Shown here: positions 1-9,057 of the stretch, piece by piece | How the letters are laid out: the number at the start of each line of letters is the position of its first letter | Position numbering within the stretch: the stretch's first letter is position 1 | Assembly (NCBI RefSeq): GCF_030158645.1 | Contig: NZ_JAOASO010000013.1 | Coordinates: forward strand, 22,641 to 86,640 | Direction: 5' to 3' | Origin: Hydrogenophaga sp. | Lineage (GTDB): Bacteria; Pseudomonadota; Gammaproteobacteria; Burkholderiales; Burkholderiaceae_C | DNA length: 64,000 nt | The notes under the pieces: generated by a model | Database searches by the model: none | What the model was told of the DNA's origin: nothing | Seen by the model: the letters and a program-made list of their open reading frames with translations, nothing else | Program-made: the position numbers and the translations under genes

Positions 1-2
1 TC

Positions 3-749
3 GGCCTGCCGATGAAGGCCGAGGACTACACGCACCGCATCGGCCGCACCGGCCGTGCCGGCCGCGATGGCCTGGCCATCACGTTCGCCGAGCTGCGCGA
101 CCGCCGCAAGATCTTCGACATCGAGGCTTACACGCGCCAGCGCATCAACGTGGAAACCGTGACCGGCCTCGAGCCACGCCAGCGCGCGCCGCAAAACGAG
201 GCCTTCGGCCGCGGCGGCCGCCCGGCTGGCCGCTCGAACGACCGCTTCGGTGGCAACGACCGCTTTGCCGGCAACAACGACCGCCGTGGCCCAGCGCCAC
301 GTTTCGAAGCCCGCAACGAGGCACCCCGCGTGGACCACAGCCGCCCCGGCACGCGCTTTGACCCGCGTTTCGAAGGCCGTGCCGAGCCACAGCGCCCGGA
401 AGGTCGCTTCGACAACCGCGGTGAAAACCGTTTCGGTGACCGTGGTGACAACCGCGGCGAGAACCGTGGTGATGCCGGTGGCTACCGCCCCGACACGCGC
501 CCCGCTGCTGGCCGCAACTTTGCCGACCGCGCCCCGGCGCGCCCCGGCTTCGGCCCCAAGCCCGGTGGCTTCAACAGCTTCGGCCGCAGCGACAAGCCCA
601 TGGGTGACCGTGGTGGCGATCGTGGCGCAGAGCGCGGCGGCTTCAGCGACCGTGGCAACGCCGAGCGCGGCGCCATGCGCGGTGAATTCGCACCGCGCCG
701 CCCTGAAGGCGCACCGTCGCGCCCCATGGCCCGTCGCAGCCCGCGTTGA
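3..749 (+). CDS. DEAD-box ATP-dependent RNA helicase, C-terminal part (5' truncated by window)
   Basis: The reading frame is already open at the window edge, so the helicase core lies outside. The visible part starts in the RecA-like domain 2 with motif [13 protein letters not shown], near residue 11. This Arg-finger motif of DEAD-box helicases contacts the ATP phosphates. About 50 residues later the fold ends and a tail of roughly 180 residues follows, made almost only of Arg, Gly, Asp, Asn, Pro and Phe in loose repeats ([30 protein letters not shown]). It resembles the RGG-rich tails of RhlE/DbpA/CsdA-type helicases that bind RNA and can drive condensate formation. The family is certain from motif VI; the paralogue cannot be named without the core. 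An intrinsic terminator follows. Confidence 0.9.
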   Translation, partial: GLPMKAEDYTHRIGRTGRAGRDGLAITFAELRDRRKIFDIEAYTRQRINVETVTGLEPRQRAPQNEAFGRGGRPAGRSNDRFGGNDRFAGNNDRRGPAPRFEARNEAPRVDHSRPGTRFDPRFEGRAEPQRPEGRFDNRGENRFGDRGDNRGENRGDAGGYRPDTRPAAGRNFADRAPARPGFGPKPGGFNSFGRSDKPMGDRGGDRGAERGGFSDRGNAERGAMRGEFAPRRPEGAPSRPMARRSPR

Positions 750-776
750 TCCTGCTCAGGCCTCCACCGCCTGATC

Positions 777-809
777 AAGAAAACCAGACTTTCGGGTCTG
801 GTTTTTTTT
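777..809 (+). terminator. Intrinsic terminator of the helicase gene
   Basis: A 9-bp perfect stem AAACCAGAC / GTCTGGTTT (781-789 and 796-804) with a 6-nt loop runs into eight consecutive T residues (802-809). It sits 30 bp after the helicase stop codon and is a textbook Rho-independent terminator. Confidence 0.95.
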
Positions 810-880
810 CGCCTGGCCACAAACCGATCGGCAAAGCCCCCAGCCACGCACCTCCGTGCCACACGAATCAGAATCTCCCG

Positions 881-2407
881 ATGACGTATCGGGTGGTCTG
901 GTTCAAGCGCGACCTGCGGGTGTGGGATCACGCGCCGCTGGTCGAGGCCGCGCGCCTGGGGCCGGTGCTGTGCCTGTACGTGCTGGAGCCCGCGCTGTGG
1001 CACCAGCCCGATGCCGCGCGACAGCACCTGGGCTTCGTGCAGGAGAGCCTGAAAGACCTGCAAGCCGAACTCAAACGCCTCGGCGGCCGGCTGCAGCTCG
1101 CGGTGGGCGATGCGGTGGACGTGCTGGAACGCCTGCACAACGCAGCCCCTTTTCTTGAACTGCTGTCGCACGAAGAAACCGGCAATGCGGCCAGTTACGA
1201 GCGCGACCGCCGCGTCAAGGGGTGGTGCGCCGAACGCGCCGTGCCGTGGCGCGAGTTCCGTCAGTTCGGCGTGGTGCGTGGCCTGCGTGAACGCAAGCAC
1301 TGGGTGCGGCAGTGGGAGCAGCTCACGCACGCCGAGCCAGCGCCCGCGCCGGCGCTGCAAGCGGCCGAGCTGCCGCGCTTCACCGACCCTTGGCCAAGTG
1401 CAGACGAACTGGGCCTCGACCCACACGAACCACCCGGGCGACAACGCGGTGGTCGCGCGCGAGGCCTGGAGGTGTTGCAGAGCTTCCTGCACGAGCGCAG
1501 CGCCAGCTACCGCGGCGGTATCTCGTCGCCGCTCTCGGCGCCCAGCGCCTGTTCGCGCCTCTCACCGTACCTGACCTGGGGAAACCTCAGCCTGCGCGAG
1601 GTGGTGCAGGCCACCCGCAGCCGCCTGGACGACCCGTGCCTGCCGGGCCGCCAGCGCCAGGGGCTGGAAGGCTTCATGAGCCGGCTGCACTGGCACTGCC
1701 ACTTCATCCAGAAGCTGGAGACCGAGCCCGCCATCGAACACCACAACATGCACCCCGGCTACCAGGGCCTGCGCGAGCACGACCACAACCCGGCGCATTT
1801 GCAGGCGCTCAGGGATGGACGCACCGGCTGGCCGCTGGTGGACGCCTGCGTGGCCATGCTGCGCGAGACCGGCTGGATCAACTTCCGCATGCGCGCCATG
1901 CTGGTGTCGGTGGCGGCGTACCCGCTGTGGCTGCACTGGCGCCCGGTGGGCGAGTGGCTGGCGCGCCAGTTCATCGACTACGAACCCGGCATCCACTGGA
2001 GCCAGCTGCAGATGCAGAGCGGCACCACCGGCATCAACACCACCCGCGTCTACAACCCGATCAAACAGGCGCAGGACCACGACCCGCACGGCCACTTTGT
2101 GCGCCGCTGGCTACCGGCGATGCAGCGCGTGCCCGACACCTGGCTGTTCCAGCCCTGGCTCATGCCGCCCGAGCTGCAGGCGCGCTGCGGCGTGACGGTG
2201 GGCGTGGACATTGCGGTGCCGTTGGTGGATCTGGAATTGGCCACGCGTGCAGCCAAAGAGCGCGTCTACGCGCTGCGCACCGACCCGGCCGTGGCTGCGG
2301 TGCAGGCCAGCATCGTCAAGCGCCACGGCTCGCGCAACCGCAAAGCGGAGAACCTCTCGAAACCGCGCAAGCTCGAAATCCCCGCGCAAGCCACATTGGA
2401 TTTCTGA
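881..2407 (+). CDS. Cryptochrome/photolyase family flavoprotein, divergent FAD pocket
   Basis: 508 aa, the usual photolyase length. The start ATG at 881 gives the family N-terminus (VVWFKRDLRVWDH, photolyase alpha/beta domain). In-frame codons further upstream only extend back over the preceding terminator. The FAD-binding helical domain follows (RLSPYLTWGNLS near residue 225, TGWPLVDACVAMLRETGW near residue 320, and a C-terminal part ending near NTTRVYNP). Photolyases use blue light and reduced FAD to split pyrimidine dimers; cryptochromes are their signalling relatives. In a manual alignment to E. coli PhrB, the segment carrying the N5-contacting Asn and the first Trp of the electron-transfer triad (NNGGWQW) reads PGIHWSQLQM here, so the PhrB residues are not kept at the same places. 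This points to a different subfamily; repair activity is not proven. Its stop overlaps the next start (TGATG), so the two genes are probably co-transcribed. Confidence 0.88.
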   Translation: MTYRVVWFKRDLRVWDHAPLVEAARLGPVLCLYVLEPALWHQPDAARQHLGFVQESLKDLQAELKRLGGRLQLAVGDAVDVLERLHNAAPFLELLSHEETGNAASYERDRRVKGWCAERAVPWREFRQFGVVRGLRERKHWVRQWEQLTHAEPAPAPALQAAELPRFTDPWPSADELGLDPHEPPGRQRGGRARGLEVLQSFLHERSASYRGGISSPLSAPSACSRLSPYLTWGNLSLREVVQATRSRLDDPCLPGRQRQGLEGFMSRLHWHCHFIQKLETEPAIEHHNMHPGYQGLREHDHNPAHLQALRDGRTGWPLVDACVAMLRETGWINFRMRAMLVSVAAYPLWLHWRPVGEWLARQFIDYEPGIHWSQLQMQSGTTGINTTRVYNPIKQAQDHDPHGHFVRRWLPAMQRVPDTWLFQPWLMPPELQARCGVTVGVDIAVPLVDLELATRAAKERVYALRTDPAVAAVQASIVKRHGSRNRKAENLSKPRKLEIPAQATLDF

Positions 2408-2898
2408 TGACAACCAAATCTGAAACCACCCCGCGCCGCATCCTTCTGGTGTGCATCGGCAACCGCGTGCGCAGCCCGCTGGCGCAGGGCTTCCTGCGCG
2501 CCGAGCTCAACTCCGCCGGCTTGGGTCATGTGCAGGTGGATGCGGCCGGCACCCACGTCTGGCCGGGCGGTGAGCCGCCCGAGCGCGAGGCGATTTTCGA
2601 AGCGGCGCGCGCGGGGATCCACATCGGTCACCTGCGCTCCCGCGAACTCACGGCCGGGGACTTTGACAGCCACGACCTCGTGCTGGCGATGGATTGGGAC
2701 AGCCACGCACTGGCCGAGGCCATCGCCGCCGACCACCAGCGCCACAAGATCCGCCACCTGGCGCACTACGCGCGGCGGGAAAAGATCACCACCATTCCCG
2801 ACCCGGCGGCCACCGGCTACGACCGCACCCTGGCCTGCATCCAGGATGCGTGCGAAGGTTGGGTGGTGAACCACCTGGTGCGCCGACCTGCGCGCTGA
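2407..2898 (+). CDS. Low-molecular-weight protein tyrosine phosphatase-like protein
   Basis: 163 aa, the usual LMW-PTP size. The N-terminal P-loop VCIGNRVRSPLAQ keeps the CX5R signature: nucleophilic Cys, phosphate-binding Arg and the following Ser. The C-terminal acid loop has the expected Asp-Pro (IPDPAATGYDRT) supplying the general acid. Most family members read GNxCRSP, with a second Cys that can form a protective disulphide; here that Cys is Val, so the usual redox switch is missing. The predicted reaction is hydrolysis of phosphotyrosine or a small phosphomonoester in the cytoplasm. It overlaps the photolyase-family stop by one base, implying translational coupling, although no functional link is known. 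Confidence 0.85.
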   Translation: MTTKSETTPRRILLVCIGNRVRSPLAQGFLRAELNSAGLGHVQVDAAGTHVWPGGEPPEREAIFEAARAGIHIGHLRSRELTAGDFDSHDLVLAMDWDSHALAEAIAADHQRHKIRHLAHYARREKITTIPDPAATGYDRTLACIQDACEGWVVNHLVRRPAR

Positions 2899-2915
2899 CG
2901 CTGGCGCTTGGCCGT

Positions 2916-4754
2916 TCAGCGCGGTGCGCCCGCCGCCAGCCAGGCGCGCCAGCCGCCGAAGTGCGTGATGTCGGTGGCGCCCGCGATGCCGATGCCTTCG
3001 CAGATGAACCCCGGCACCTCGCTGCCATCGGCCAGTTTCACCTTGCCGATGCCCAGCGGCGCGGTGATGCCGGCCACGAAACTGCCGAAGTGCGCGGCGG
3101 GCATTTCCCACACCTCCAGCGCAATGGCCGATCCGCCCTGGGCCACGCGCACCATGCCGGGCCGCTGCACCGGGCCACCGGCCAGGGCGTGCAGTTGGTA
3201 TTCGGGTGCCGAGTGCGGGCTGCCGATGAGGCGTGCGCCGCGCGAGGTGAGTTGGTGGTTCAGGGGCAGGCCCGAGAGGTGCGCGCCGCACACAGCCACG
3301 CGCACCGTGCCGCTGCCCGCCGCACCCACCTCGCCCGAGGGCAGGCCGGTGCAGACGGGTGTGCCGCCAAGCGGCGTGGGCGTGGCGCCGAGTGTGAAGG
3401 CCTCGGCGCGGTGAAACCGGTCGGCCAAACGCAGCAGCGCAAGGTCCTTGAAGGCCGGTGCGGCCAGCGTCACCCCCCAGGGCAGGCCCTGCGCCTCGCC
3501 GCCAGCCAGAAAGCCCGAAGGCACGGCCACCGCGCTGTAGTCCAGCAGGTTCATGAAGTTGGTGTAGCGGCCCAGGTTGGAATTGAGCTGGATCGGATCG
3601 GCCTGCATGGCGTCGATGCGGTAGATGGTGCCGGCGGTGGGCGTGAGCAGGCAGTCGATGTCGGTCCACACCGCATCGCACACGCGCTTGAGCGCTTTCA
3701 GCCGGTAGCTCGCGGCAAACGCCTGCGCACCGGTCACGAGGCGGCCGCCTTCGATGATGGTGCGCACCGGGGCAAACACGGCCTCGGGTTGCGCGTTGAT
3801 GAAGTCGTGGATGGCCACATAACGCTCGGCCACCCACGGGCCGTCGTAGAGCAGGCGCGCGGCTTCCAGGAAGGGTGTGAGATCGACTTCAACCGGCGTT
3901 CCGCCCAAAGACTTGAGCCGTTCCACCGACGTGCTGAACAGCGCCGCCGCCGCGTCGTTGCCGAAGAACTCCAGGTCTTGCGCGCGCGGCACCCCAAAGC
4001 GGAACGGTCCGCCCGAGAAGTCCACGCCGAAGGGCTGGGCCGGACGGCTGTAGGCGTCGCCTGCGTCGAACGCGGCGGCCGCGCCCAGCACGGCCTGCGC
4101 GTCGGCGGCGGTGAGCGCAAAGATGCTCACCGTGTCCACCGACCGGCAGGCCGGTACCACGCCCGTGCCCGAGAGCAGGCCCAGCGTGGGCTTGAGGCCC
4201 ACCAGGTTGTTGAACGAAGCCGGCACACGGCCCGAGCCGGCGGTGTCGGTGCCCAGCGAAAACGTGGCATACCCCTTGGCCACCGACACGGCCGAGCCCG
4301 AGCTGGAGCCGCCCGAGATGAAGTCGGGATCGAACGCGTTCCGGCAGGCGCCATAGGGGGAACGGGTGCCGTTGAGGCCGGTGGCGAACTGGTCGAGGTT
4401 GGCCTTGGCCACCGGCACCGCACCGGCCGCCAGGAGCCGCTGGATGAGGAAGGCGCTCTCGGTGGGTGTGTACGCAAACTCGGGGCAACCGGCGGTGGTC
4501 GGAATGCCGGCGAGGTCGATGTTGTCCTTGATCACGAAGGGCACCCCGAAGAGTGGCAGGCTCGCCGGGTCCACGCCGTCGAGCCGGGCCACCAGGGGCG
4601 CCACCTCGGCGTCGGTCAGCACATGGATGAAGGCGTGGTGCGTGTCGGCGCGGCAGCGCGCCAGCGCCTCGGCGATCACCTCGCGCGCGGTGGTGCCGCT
4701 GCGCCAGGCGGCTTGCAGGCTGGCGAGGTCGAAAGACAGTTGGCTCAATGACAT
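2916..4754 (-). CDS. atzF: Allophanate hydrolase
   Basis: 612 aa, typical for two-domain allophanate hydrolase (EC 3.5.1.54). It hydrolyses allophanate to ammonia and CO2, the last step after guanidine or urea carboxylation. The N-terminal amidase-signature domain has the catalytic Lys (VIKDNIDLAG), the Ser-rich loop (SGGSSSGSA) with the cis-Ser, and the nucleophile loop (GTDTAGSGR). The C-terminal ~130 residues are the family-specific domain (VCGAHLSGLPLNHQL, GFICEGIGIAGATDITHFGG). The start ATG at 4754 is chosen because it begins the conserved amidase N-terminus; upstream codons in this frame overlap the carboxylase gene. It is the last gene of the leftward guanidine operon, 26 bp after the carboxylase stop. 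Confidence 0.93.
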   Translation of the reverse strand: MSLSQLSFDLASLQAAWRSGTTAREVIAEALARCRADTHHAFIHVLTDAEVAPLVARLDGVDPASLPLFGVPFVIKDNIDLAGIPTTAGCPEFAYTPTESAFLIQRLLAAGAVPVAKANLDQFATGLNGTRSPYGACRNAFDPDFISGGSSSGSAVSVAKGYATFSLGTDTAGSGRVPASFNNLVGLKPTLGLLSGTGVVPACRSVDTVSIFALTAADAQAVLGAAAAFDAGDAYSRPAQPFGVDFSGGPFRFGVPRAQDLEFFGNDAAAALFSTSVERLKSLGGTPVEVDLTPFLEAARLLYDGPWVAERYVAIHDFINAQPEAVFAPVRTIIEGGRLVTGAQAFAASYRLKALKRVCDAVWTDIDCLLTPTAGTIYRIDAMQADPIQLNSNLGRYTNFMNLLDYSAVAVPSGFLAGGEAQGLPWGVTLAAPAFKDLALLRLADRFHRAEAFTLGATPTPLGGTPVCTGLPSGEVGAAGSGTVRVAVCGAHLSGLPLNHQLTSRGARLIGSPHSAPEYQLHALAGGPVQRPGMVRVAQGGSAIALEVWEMPAAHFGSFVAGITAPLGIGKVKLADGSEVPGFICEGIGIAGATDITHFGGWRAWLAAGAPR

Positions 4755-4780
4755 GGAATCACTCCGTGGTTGTTCTGGAC

Positions 4781-7700
4781 TCAGAGGGCTTCGTCGATCA
4801 GCACCAGCACGTTCTGCCCGGCCGACACCGCACCGCCTTGCGCGCACATGAGGCTGTGCACCGTGGCGTTGGCAGGTGCAAGCAAGTTGAATTCCATCTT
4901 CATGGACTCGATCACCAGCAGCACGTCGCCGGCCTGCACCTGCTGGCCCACGCTCACCGCCACCTTCCACACGTTGCCCGGCACGCTGGTGGCTAGCACG
5001 CGCCCGCCCTCGGGCAGGTCCACCTCGTCGGCCACGCCCGCGCTGGCGGCGGCGTCGTCGCTGTTGAAGTCGTTTTGCCCGGCGGCCACCCAGCGTTCGC
5101 GCTCGGCTTCGAAGGCGGCTTGTTGGGTGGCTTTGAAGGCGCCGATGCTCCCGGCGTTGTCGGCGAGGAAGCGCCGGTAGTCCTTGAGGCTGAAGGTGCC
5201 TTCTTCGGTGCGCAGCGCGTAGCCGCCGTGCGGGAAGTTCGCGCGGATGGTTTTGAGAACGTCTTCGCTCACCGGCTCGAAGCGGATCTGGTCGAAGAAG
5301 CGCAGCAGCCAGGGCTGTTCGAAGTCGGAGCCCGGTGTGCCGTGGCGCCAGCGGTTCCACATCTGCAGCGTGCGGCCCACGAACTGGTACCCGCCCGGGC
5401 CTTCCATGCCGTAGACGCAGAGGTAGGCGCCGCCAATGCCCACGGCGTTCTCGGGCGTCCAGGTGCGCGCGGGGTTGTACTTGGTGGTCACCAGGCGGTG
5501 GCGCGGGTCCAGCGGCGTGGCCACCGGCGCGCCCAGGTACACGTCGCCCAGGCCGAGCACGAGGTAGCGCGCGTCGAACACGATCTTGAAGACGTCTTCG
5601 ATGCTGTCCAGCCCGTTGATGCGGCGGATGAACTCGATGTTGCTCGGGCACCAGGGCGCGTCCAGCCGCACCGACTGCATGTACTTTTCGATGGCGAGTT
5701 TCGTCTGCGGGTCGTCCCAGCTCAGCGGCAGCACCACCGTGCGCGAAGGCACCACCATTTCGTCCACCGGCGGCAGCGCGTCGTCGACCTCCGCCACGGT
5801 GCGCAGCAGTTGTTCGCGCGGCAGCAGGGCCGGATCAAAGTGCACCTGCAGCGAACGGATGCCGGGGGTGAGGTCGATCACGCCGTGGAGTTGCTTCTCT
5901 TGCAGGCCGTGCAGCAAGGCCTGCACGCGCATGCGCAGTTCCAGGTCCAGCGTGAGCGGGCCGAACTCGATGAGGATGTAGCGATCACCGGCCTGGCGGA
6001 TCACGCGGCGCGGGCGGTCGCCTTGCGCTGCGCGGTCGTCGAGGATGGGGCTCAGTGGTGAGTTGGCCTGTCGGTGAAACCGCACCGTGTCCCCGGGGCG
6101 CAGTTGCCCCAGCTTCCACAGCTCGTCGTGCAGCACCACGGCCGGGCACACGAAGCCGCCCAGGCTCGGGCCGTCGGGGCCGAGGATCACCGGCATGTCG
6201 CCGGTGAAGTCGATCGCGCCGATGGCGTAGGCGTTGTCGTGGATGTTCGACGGGTGCAGGCCGGCCTCGCCGCCGTCGGTGCGCGCCCACTGCGGCTTGG
6301 GGCCGATGAGGCGCACGCCGGTGCGGCTGCTGTTGTGGTGGATCTTCCAGTCGGTGCCGAAGAACATCGTGATGTCGTCGGGCGTGAAGAAGTCGGGCGC
6401 GCCGTGCGGGCCGTAGAGGACGTCGATGTCCCAGTGGTTTGAGTAATCGGGGATCACAACCTCGGGGGTGGGCGCCTGCTGCGCCGCGCCCGCCAGGTGC
6501 AGCACATCGCCCGTGCGCAGATGCCGCCCGGCGTGTCCACCGAACTGGCCGAGCGTGAAGGTGCTGCGGCTGCCCAGGTACAGCGGCACGTCGAGCCCGC
6601 CCGCCACCGCCAGTGCCAAGCGCACACCGTGTTCGCAGCGGCCCACGGCCAACGTGCCGCCCGCGGGCACGTCAATGGCCTGCCACATCGGCACCACTTC
6701 GCCGTTCAGCGTGAGCTTGGCGGGCGCACCCGTCACCGCCACCACCGTGGCGGTGTTGAAGCGCAGTGTGGGCCCGGCCAGCGTGATCTCCAGCGCGGCG
6801 GCGTCGGGTGTGTTGCCCACCAGCGCGTTGGCCGCGCGGTGAGCGTGCATGTCCATGGGGCCGCTGGGCGGCACGCCCACGTCCCAGTAGCCCTGGCGGC
6901 CCGGCCAGTCCTGCACGCTCGTCTGCACACCGGGTTCGATCACATCGATGGTGGCCGGGTGGTAGGCGAAGGTGGAGAGAAACCGCGTGACCTGCCTACC
7001 CTCGCGGAACACCGGGTCGCGCACCACCTGGCGCAGGTAGCCCAGGTTGGTTTCGATGCCGGCCAGGCGCGTGGCGTCCAGCGCGTCTTCCATCTTGGTC
7101 AGCGCTTCGTCGCGCGTGTCGGCGGTGACGATCAGCTTGGCCAGCATGGGGTCGTACCAGGCGGGCACCTCAGTGCCGCGCTCCACCCAGCTGTCCACCC
7201 GCGCATCGGTGGGAAACACCACCTCGGTGAGCAGGCCCGCGCTCGGCTGGAAGTTCTTTGCCGGGTCTTCGGCGTACAGCCGCACCTGAATCGACGCGCC
7301 CTTGGGTGAGGGTTGCAGCGTGTGCAGTGGCGGCAGGTCGCCGGCCGCGAGCTGCAGCATCCACGCCACCAGGTCCACACCGCACACCTGCTCGGTCACG
7401 CCGTGTTCCACCTGCAGGCGGGTGTTCACTTCGAGGAAATAGAACGCACCGGTGGACGCGTCGTAGACGAACTCCACCGTGCCGGCCGAGCGGTAGTTCA
7501 CCGCCTGGGCCAGCCGCACGGCGGTGGCGTGCAGCTCGCTGCGCTGCGCGTCGCTCAGGCCCGGCGCGGGGGTTTCTTCAATCACCTTCTGGTTGCGCCG
7601 CTGCACCGAACAGTCGCGCTCGCCCAGGGCGATCACACCGCCTGCGCCGTCGCCGAACACCTGCACCTCGATGTGCCGCGCCTGCTCCACGTATTTTTCG

Positions 7701-8293
7701 ATGAACAGGCCCGCGTCCTTGAAGTTGGCCTGCGCCATGCGCCCGACCGAGTCGAAGGCGTCGGTGAGTTCGGTCGCGTTCCCCACCAGCCGCATGCCGA
7801 TGCCGCCGCCGCCCGCCGTGCTCTTGAGCATCACCGGAAAGCCCACGCGCGCCGCTTCGCTCTGCGCCTGCGCCACGTCGGTCAACAGGCCGGAGCCCGG
7901 CAGCAGCGGCACGCCCCGCTGCTCGGCTAGAGCGCGTGCCGTGTGCTTGAGGCCGAAGGCGCGCATCTGCGCGGGCGCAGGGCCGATGAAGGCGATACCC
8001 GCGGCTTCGCACGCTTCGGCAAACGCCGGGTTCTCGGAGAGGAAACCATAGCCAGGGTGGATGGCTTGCGCGCCGCAGTCTTTCGCAATCTGCAGGATGC
8101 GGTCGGCACGCAAGTAGCTCTCGGCCGCCGGGGCCGGGCCCAGCACATACGCCTCGTCGGCCTCGCGCACATGGCGGGCCTGCGCATCGGCTTCGGAGTA
8201 CACGGCCACGCTCTGCACGCCCAGGGTTTTGAGCGTGCGGATGATGCGGCAGGCGATGGCGCCGCGGTTGGCAATCAGGACCTTGCTGAACAT
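4781..8293 (-). CDS. Guanidine (urea-type) carboxylase, biotin-dependent
   Basis: 1170 aa, full length for the urea carboxylase family. Domains in order: biotin carboxylase (residues ~1-450; [17 protein letters not shown]-grasp Gly-rich loop [10 protein letters not shown]), then the KipA/KipI-like carboxyltransferase part (~470-1040; [31 protein letters not shown]), then a C-terminal biotinyl domain with the biotin Lys in IESMKMEFN. The enzyme carboxylates its substrate with ATP and bicarbonate. Classical annotation says urea, but family members controlled by guanidine-I riboswitches and encoded beside DUF1989 proteins have been shown to be guanidine carboxylases. The riboswitch at 11680-11788 and both DUF1989 genes here favour guanidine. 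Substrate specificity depends on carboxyltransferase residues that I could not place with confidence. Confidence 0.93.
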   Translation of the reverse strand: MFSKVLIANRGAIACRIIRTLKTLGVQSVAVYSEADAQARHVREADEAYVLGPAPAAESYLRADRILQIAKDCGAQAIHPGYGFLSENPAFAEACEAAGIAFIGPAPAQMRAFGLKHTARALAEQRGVPLLPGSGLLTDVAQAQSEAARVGFPVMLKSTAGGGGIGMRLVGNATELTDAFDSVGRMAQANFKDAGLFIEKYVEQARHIEVQVFGDGAGGVIALGERDCSVQRRNQKVIEETPAPGLSDAQRSELHATAVRLAQAVNYRSAGTVEFVYDASTGAFYFLEVNTRLQVEHGVTEQVCGVDLVAWMLQLAAGDLPPLHTLQPSPKGASIQVRLYAEDPAKNFQPSAGLLTEVVFPTDARVDSWVERGTEVPAWYDPMLAKLIVTADTRDEALTKMEDALDATRLAGIETNLGYLRQVVRDPVFREGRQVTRFLSTFAYHPATIDVIEPGVQTSVQDWPGRQGYWDVGVPPSGPMDMHAHRAANALVGNTPDAAALEITLAGPTLRFNTATVVAVTGAPAKLTLNGEVVPMWQAIDVPAGGTLAVGRCEHGVRLALAVAGGLDVPLYLGSRSTFTLGQFGGHAGRHLRTGDVLHLAGAAQQAPTPEVVIPDYSNHWDIDVLYGPHGAPDFFTPDDITMFFGTDWKIHHNSSRTGVRLIGPKPQWARTDGGEAGLHPSNIHDNAYAIGAIDFTGDMPVILGPDGPSLGGFVCPAVVLHDELWKLGQLRPGDTVRFHRQANSPLSPILDDRAAQGDRPRRVIRQAGDRYILIEFGPLTLDLELRMRVQALLHGLQEKQLHGVIDLTPGIRSLQVHFDPALLPREQLLRTVAEVDDALPPVDEMVVPSRTVVLPLSWDDPQTKLAIEKYMQSVRLDAPWCPSNIEFIRRINGLDSIEDVFKIVFDARYLVLGLGDVYLGAPVATPLDPRHRLVTTKYNPARTWTPENAVGIGGAYLCVYGMEGPGGYQFVGRTLQMWNRWRHGTPGSDFEQPWLLRFFDQIRFEPVSEDVLKTIRANFPHGGYALRTEEGTFSLKDYRRFLADNAGSIGAFKATQQAAFEAERERWVAAGQNDFNSDDAAASAGVADEVDLPEGGRVLATSVPGNVWKVAVSVGQQVQAGDVLLVIESMKMEFNLLAPANATVHSLMCAQGGAVSAGQNVLVLIDEAL

Positions 8294-8317
8294 GGGTGGA
8301 ACCTTGGATCGAAGAGG

Positions 8318-8365
8318 GCAGGCCGTCCTGCGAAAGGGTCACGCGGCAGCGGGTCGTCCCGCTGC
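8318..8365 (-). other. Tandem intercistronic stem-loops
   Basis: The 88-bp gap between the DUF1989 genes and the carboxylase holds two hairpins: a 5-bp stem GCAGG/CCTGC (8318-8331) and an 8-bp all-match stem GCAGCGGG/CCCGCTGC with a 4-nt loop (8346-8365). No T-run follows. They could adjust mRNA stability or read-through into the large carboxylase gene; this is inference. Confidence 0.5.
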
Positions 8366-8381
8366 GCGCATCGGCGAAGGT

Positions 8382-9047
8382 TCAAGCCGGGTTCCACACG
8401 AGGAGCTGGATGGGCGTGGGGTTGTAGGCATTGCACGGGTTGTTCAGTTGCGGGCAGTTGCTGATCAGCACCCACACGTCCATGTCGGCGCGCATCTCCA
8501 CGTACTTGCCCGGGCCCGACACGCCGTCTTCAAAACTCAGCGCGCCGTCGGCTGTCACCGGCACGTTCATGAAGAAGTTGATGTTGGGCACCAGGTCGCG
8601 TTTGCCCAGGCCCACGTCGGCGTGTTGCAGGGCGATCAGGTAGTTGTCGCGGCAGCTGTGCATGAACTTCTTCTGCAGCGCGTAGCGCACGGTGTTGCTC
8701 TCGGCCGCGCAGGCGCCGCCCAGCGTGTCGTGGCGGCCGCAGGTGTCGGCCACGATGGTGAGCATGGCGCTGCCGTCGTTGCTGCGGATCACCGAACCCG
8801 TGGTGAGGTAGATGCCACCCTGGCGCTGCATGGTGTTGGTGGCGCTGTAGTGCTCGGCTGGGTCGTGGCGGTTGTAGAACAGCACATCGGCCGCCTGGTT
8901 GCCCTCCAGGTCGACGATGCGCAGCGTCTGCCCACGCTTCACTTCAAACAGGATGGGCTCGCCCGCCGGGTGGCGCTGGTCCATCACGGCGTGGGCCGGG
9001 TCGAGGCTGCTCTCCAGGATGCGGATGTCGGTGGCTTCGGTGTTCAT
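8382..9047 (-). CDS. DUF1989 protein, carboxyguanidine deiminase subunit type (urea carboxylase-associated protein 1)
   Basis: 221 aa, DUF1989 family. It starts at ATG 9047 (MNTEATDIRI), preceded by a GGAG site; the frame stays open further upstream but that part overlaps the neighbouring gene. Family-like segments are visible: GNQAADVLFYNRHDPAEHYSATNTM, shared in pattern with the neighbouring paralogue, and a Cys in DTCGRHDTLGGACAAESN. Two such proteins form CgdAB, which converts carboxyguanidine to allophanate and ammonia in guanidine-degrading Pseudomonas; older annotation calls them urea carboxylase-associated proteins. It lies 10 bp after its paralogue and upstream of the carboxylase, as expected for the pathway. 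Which of the two corresponds to CgdA is not decided here. Confidence 0.85.
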   Translation of the reverse strand: MNTEATDIRILESSLDPAHAVMDQRHPAGEPILFEVKRGQTLRIVDLEGNQAADVLFYNRHDPAEHYSATNTMQRQGGIYLTTGSVIRSNDGSAMLTIVADTCGRHDTLGGACAAESNTVRYALQKKFMHSCRDNYLIALQHADVGLGKRDLVPNINFFMNVPVTADGALSFEDGVSGPGKYVEMRADMDVWVLISNCPQLNNPCNAYNPTPIQLLVWNPA

Positions 9048-9057
9048 CGGGGGCTCC

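Noticed and set aside
128..774. Several long open frames on both strands across the helicase tail
   Set aside because: They are by-products of GC-rich Arg/Gly repeat codons; none has a plausible start or family similarity.
2700..5700. Long plus-strand frames opposite the allophanate hydrolase and carboxylase genes
   Set aside because: Their translations are His/Arg/Gly-rich mirror products of the real minus-strand genes, with no domain signature.
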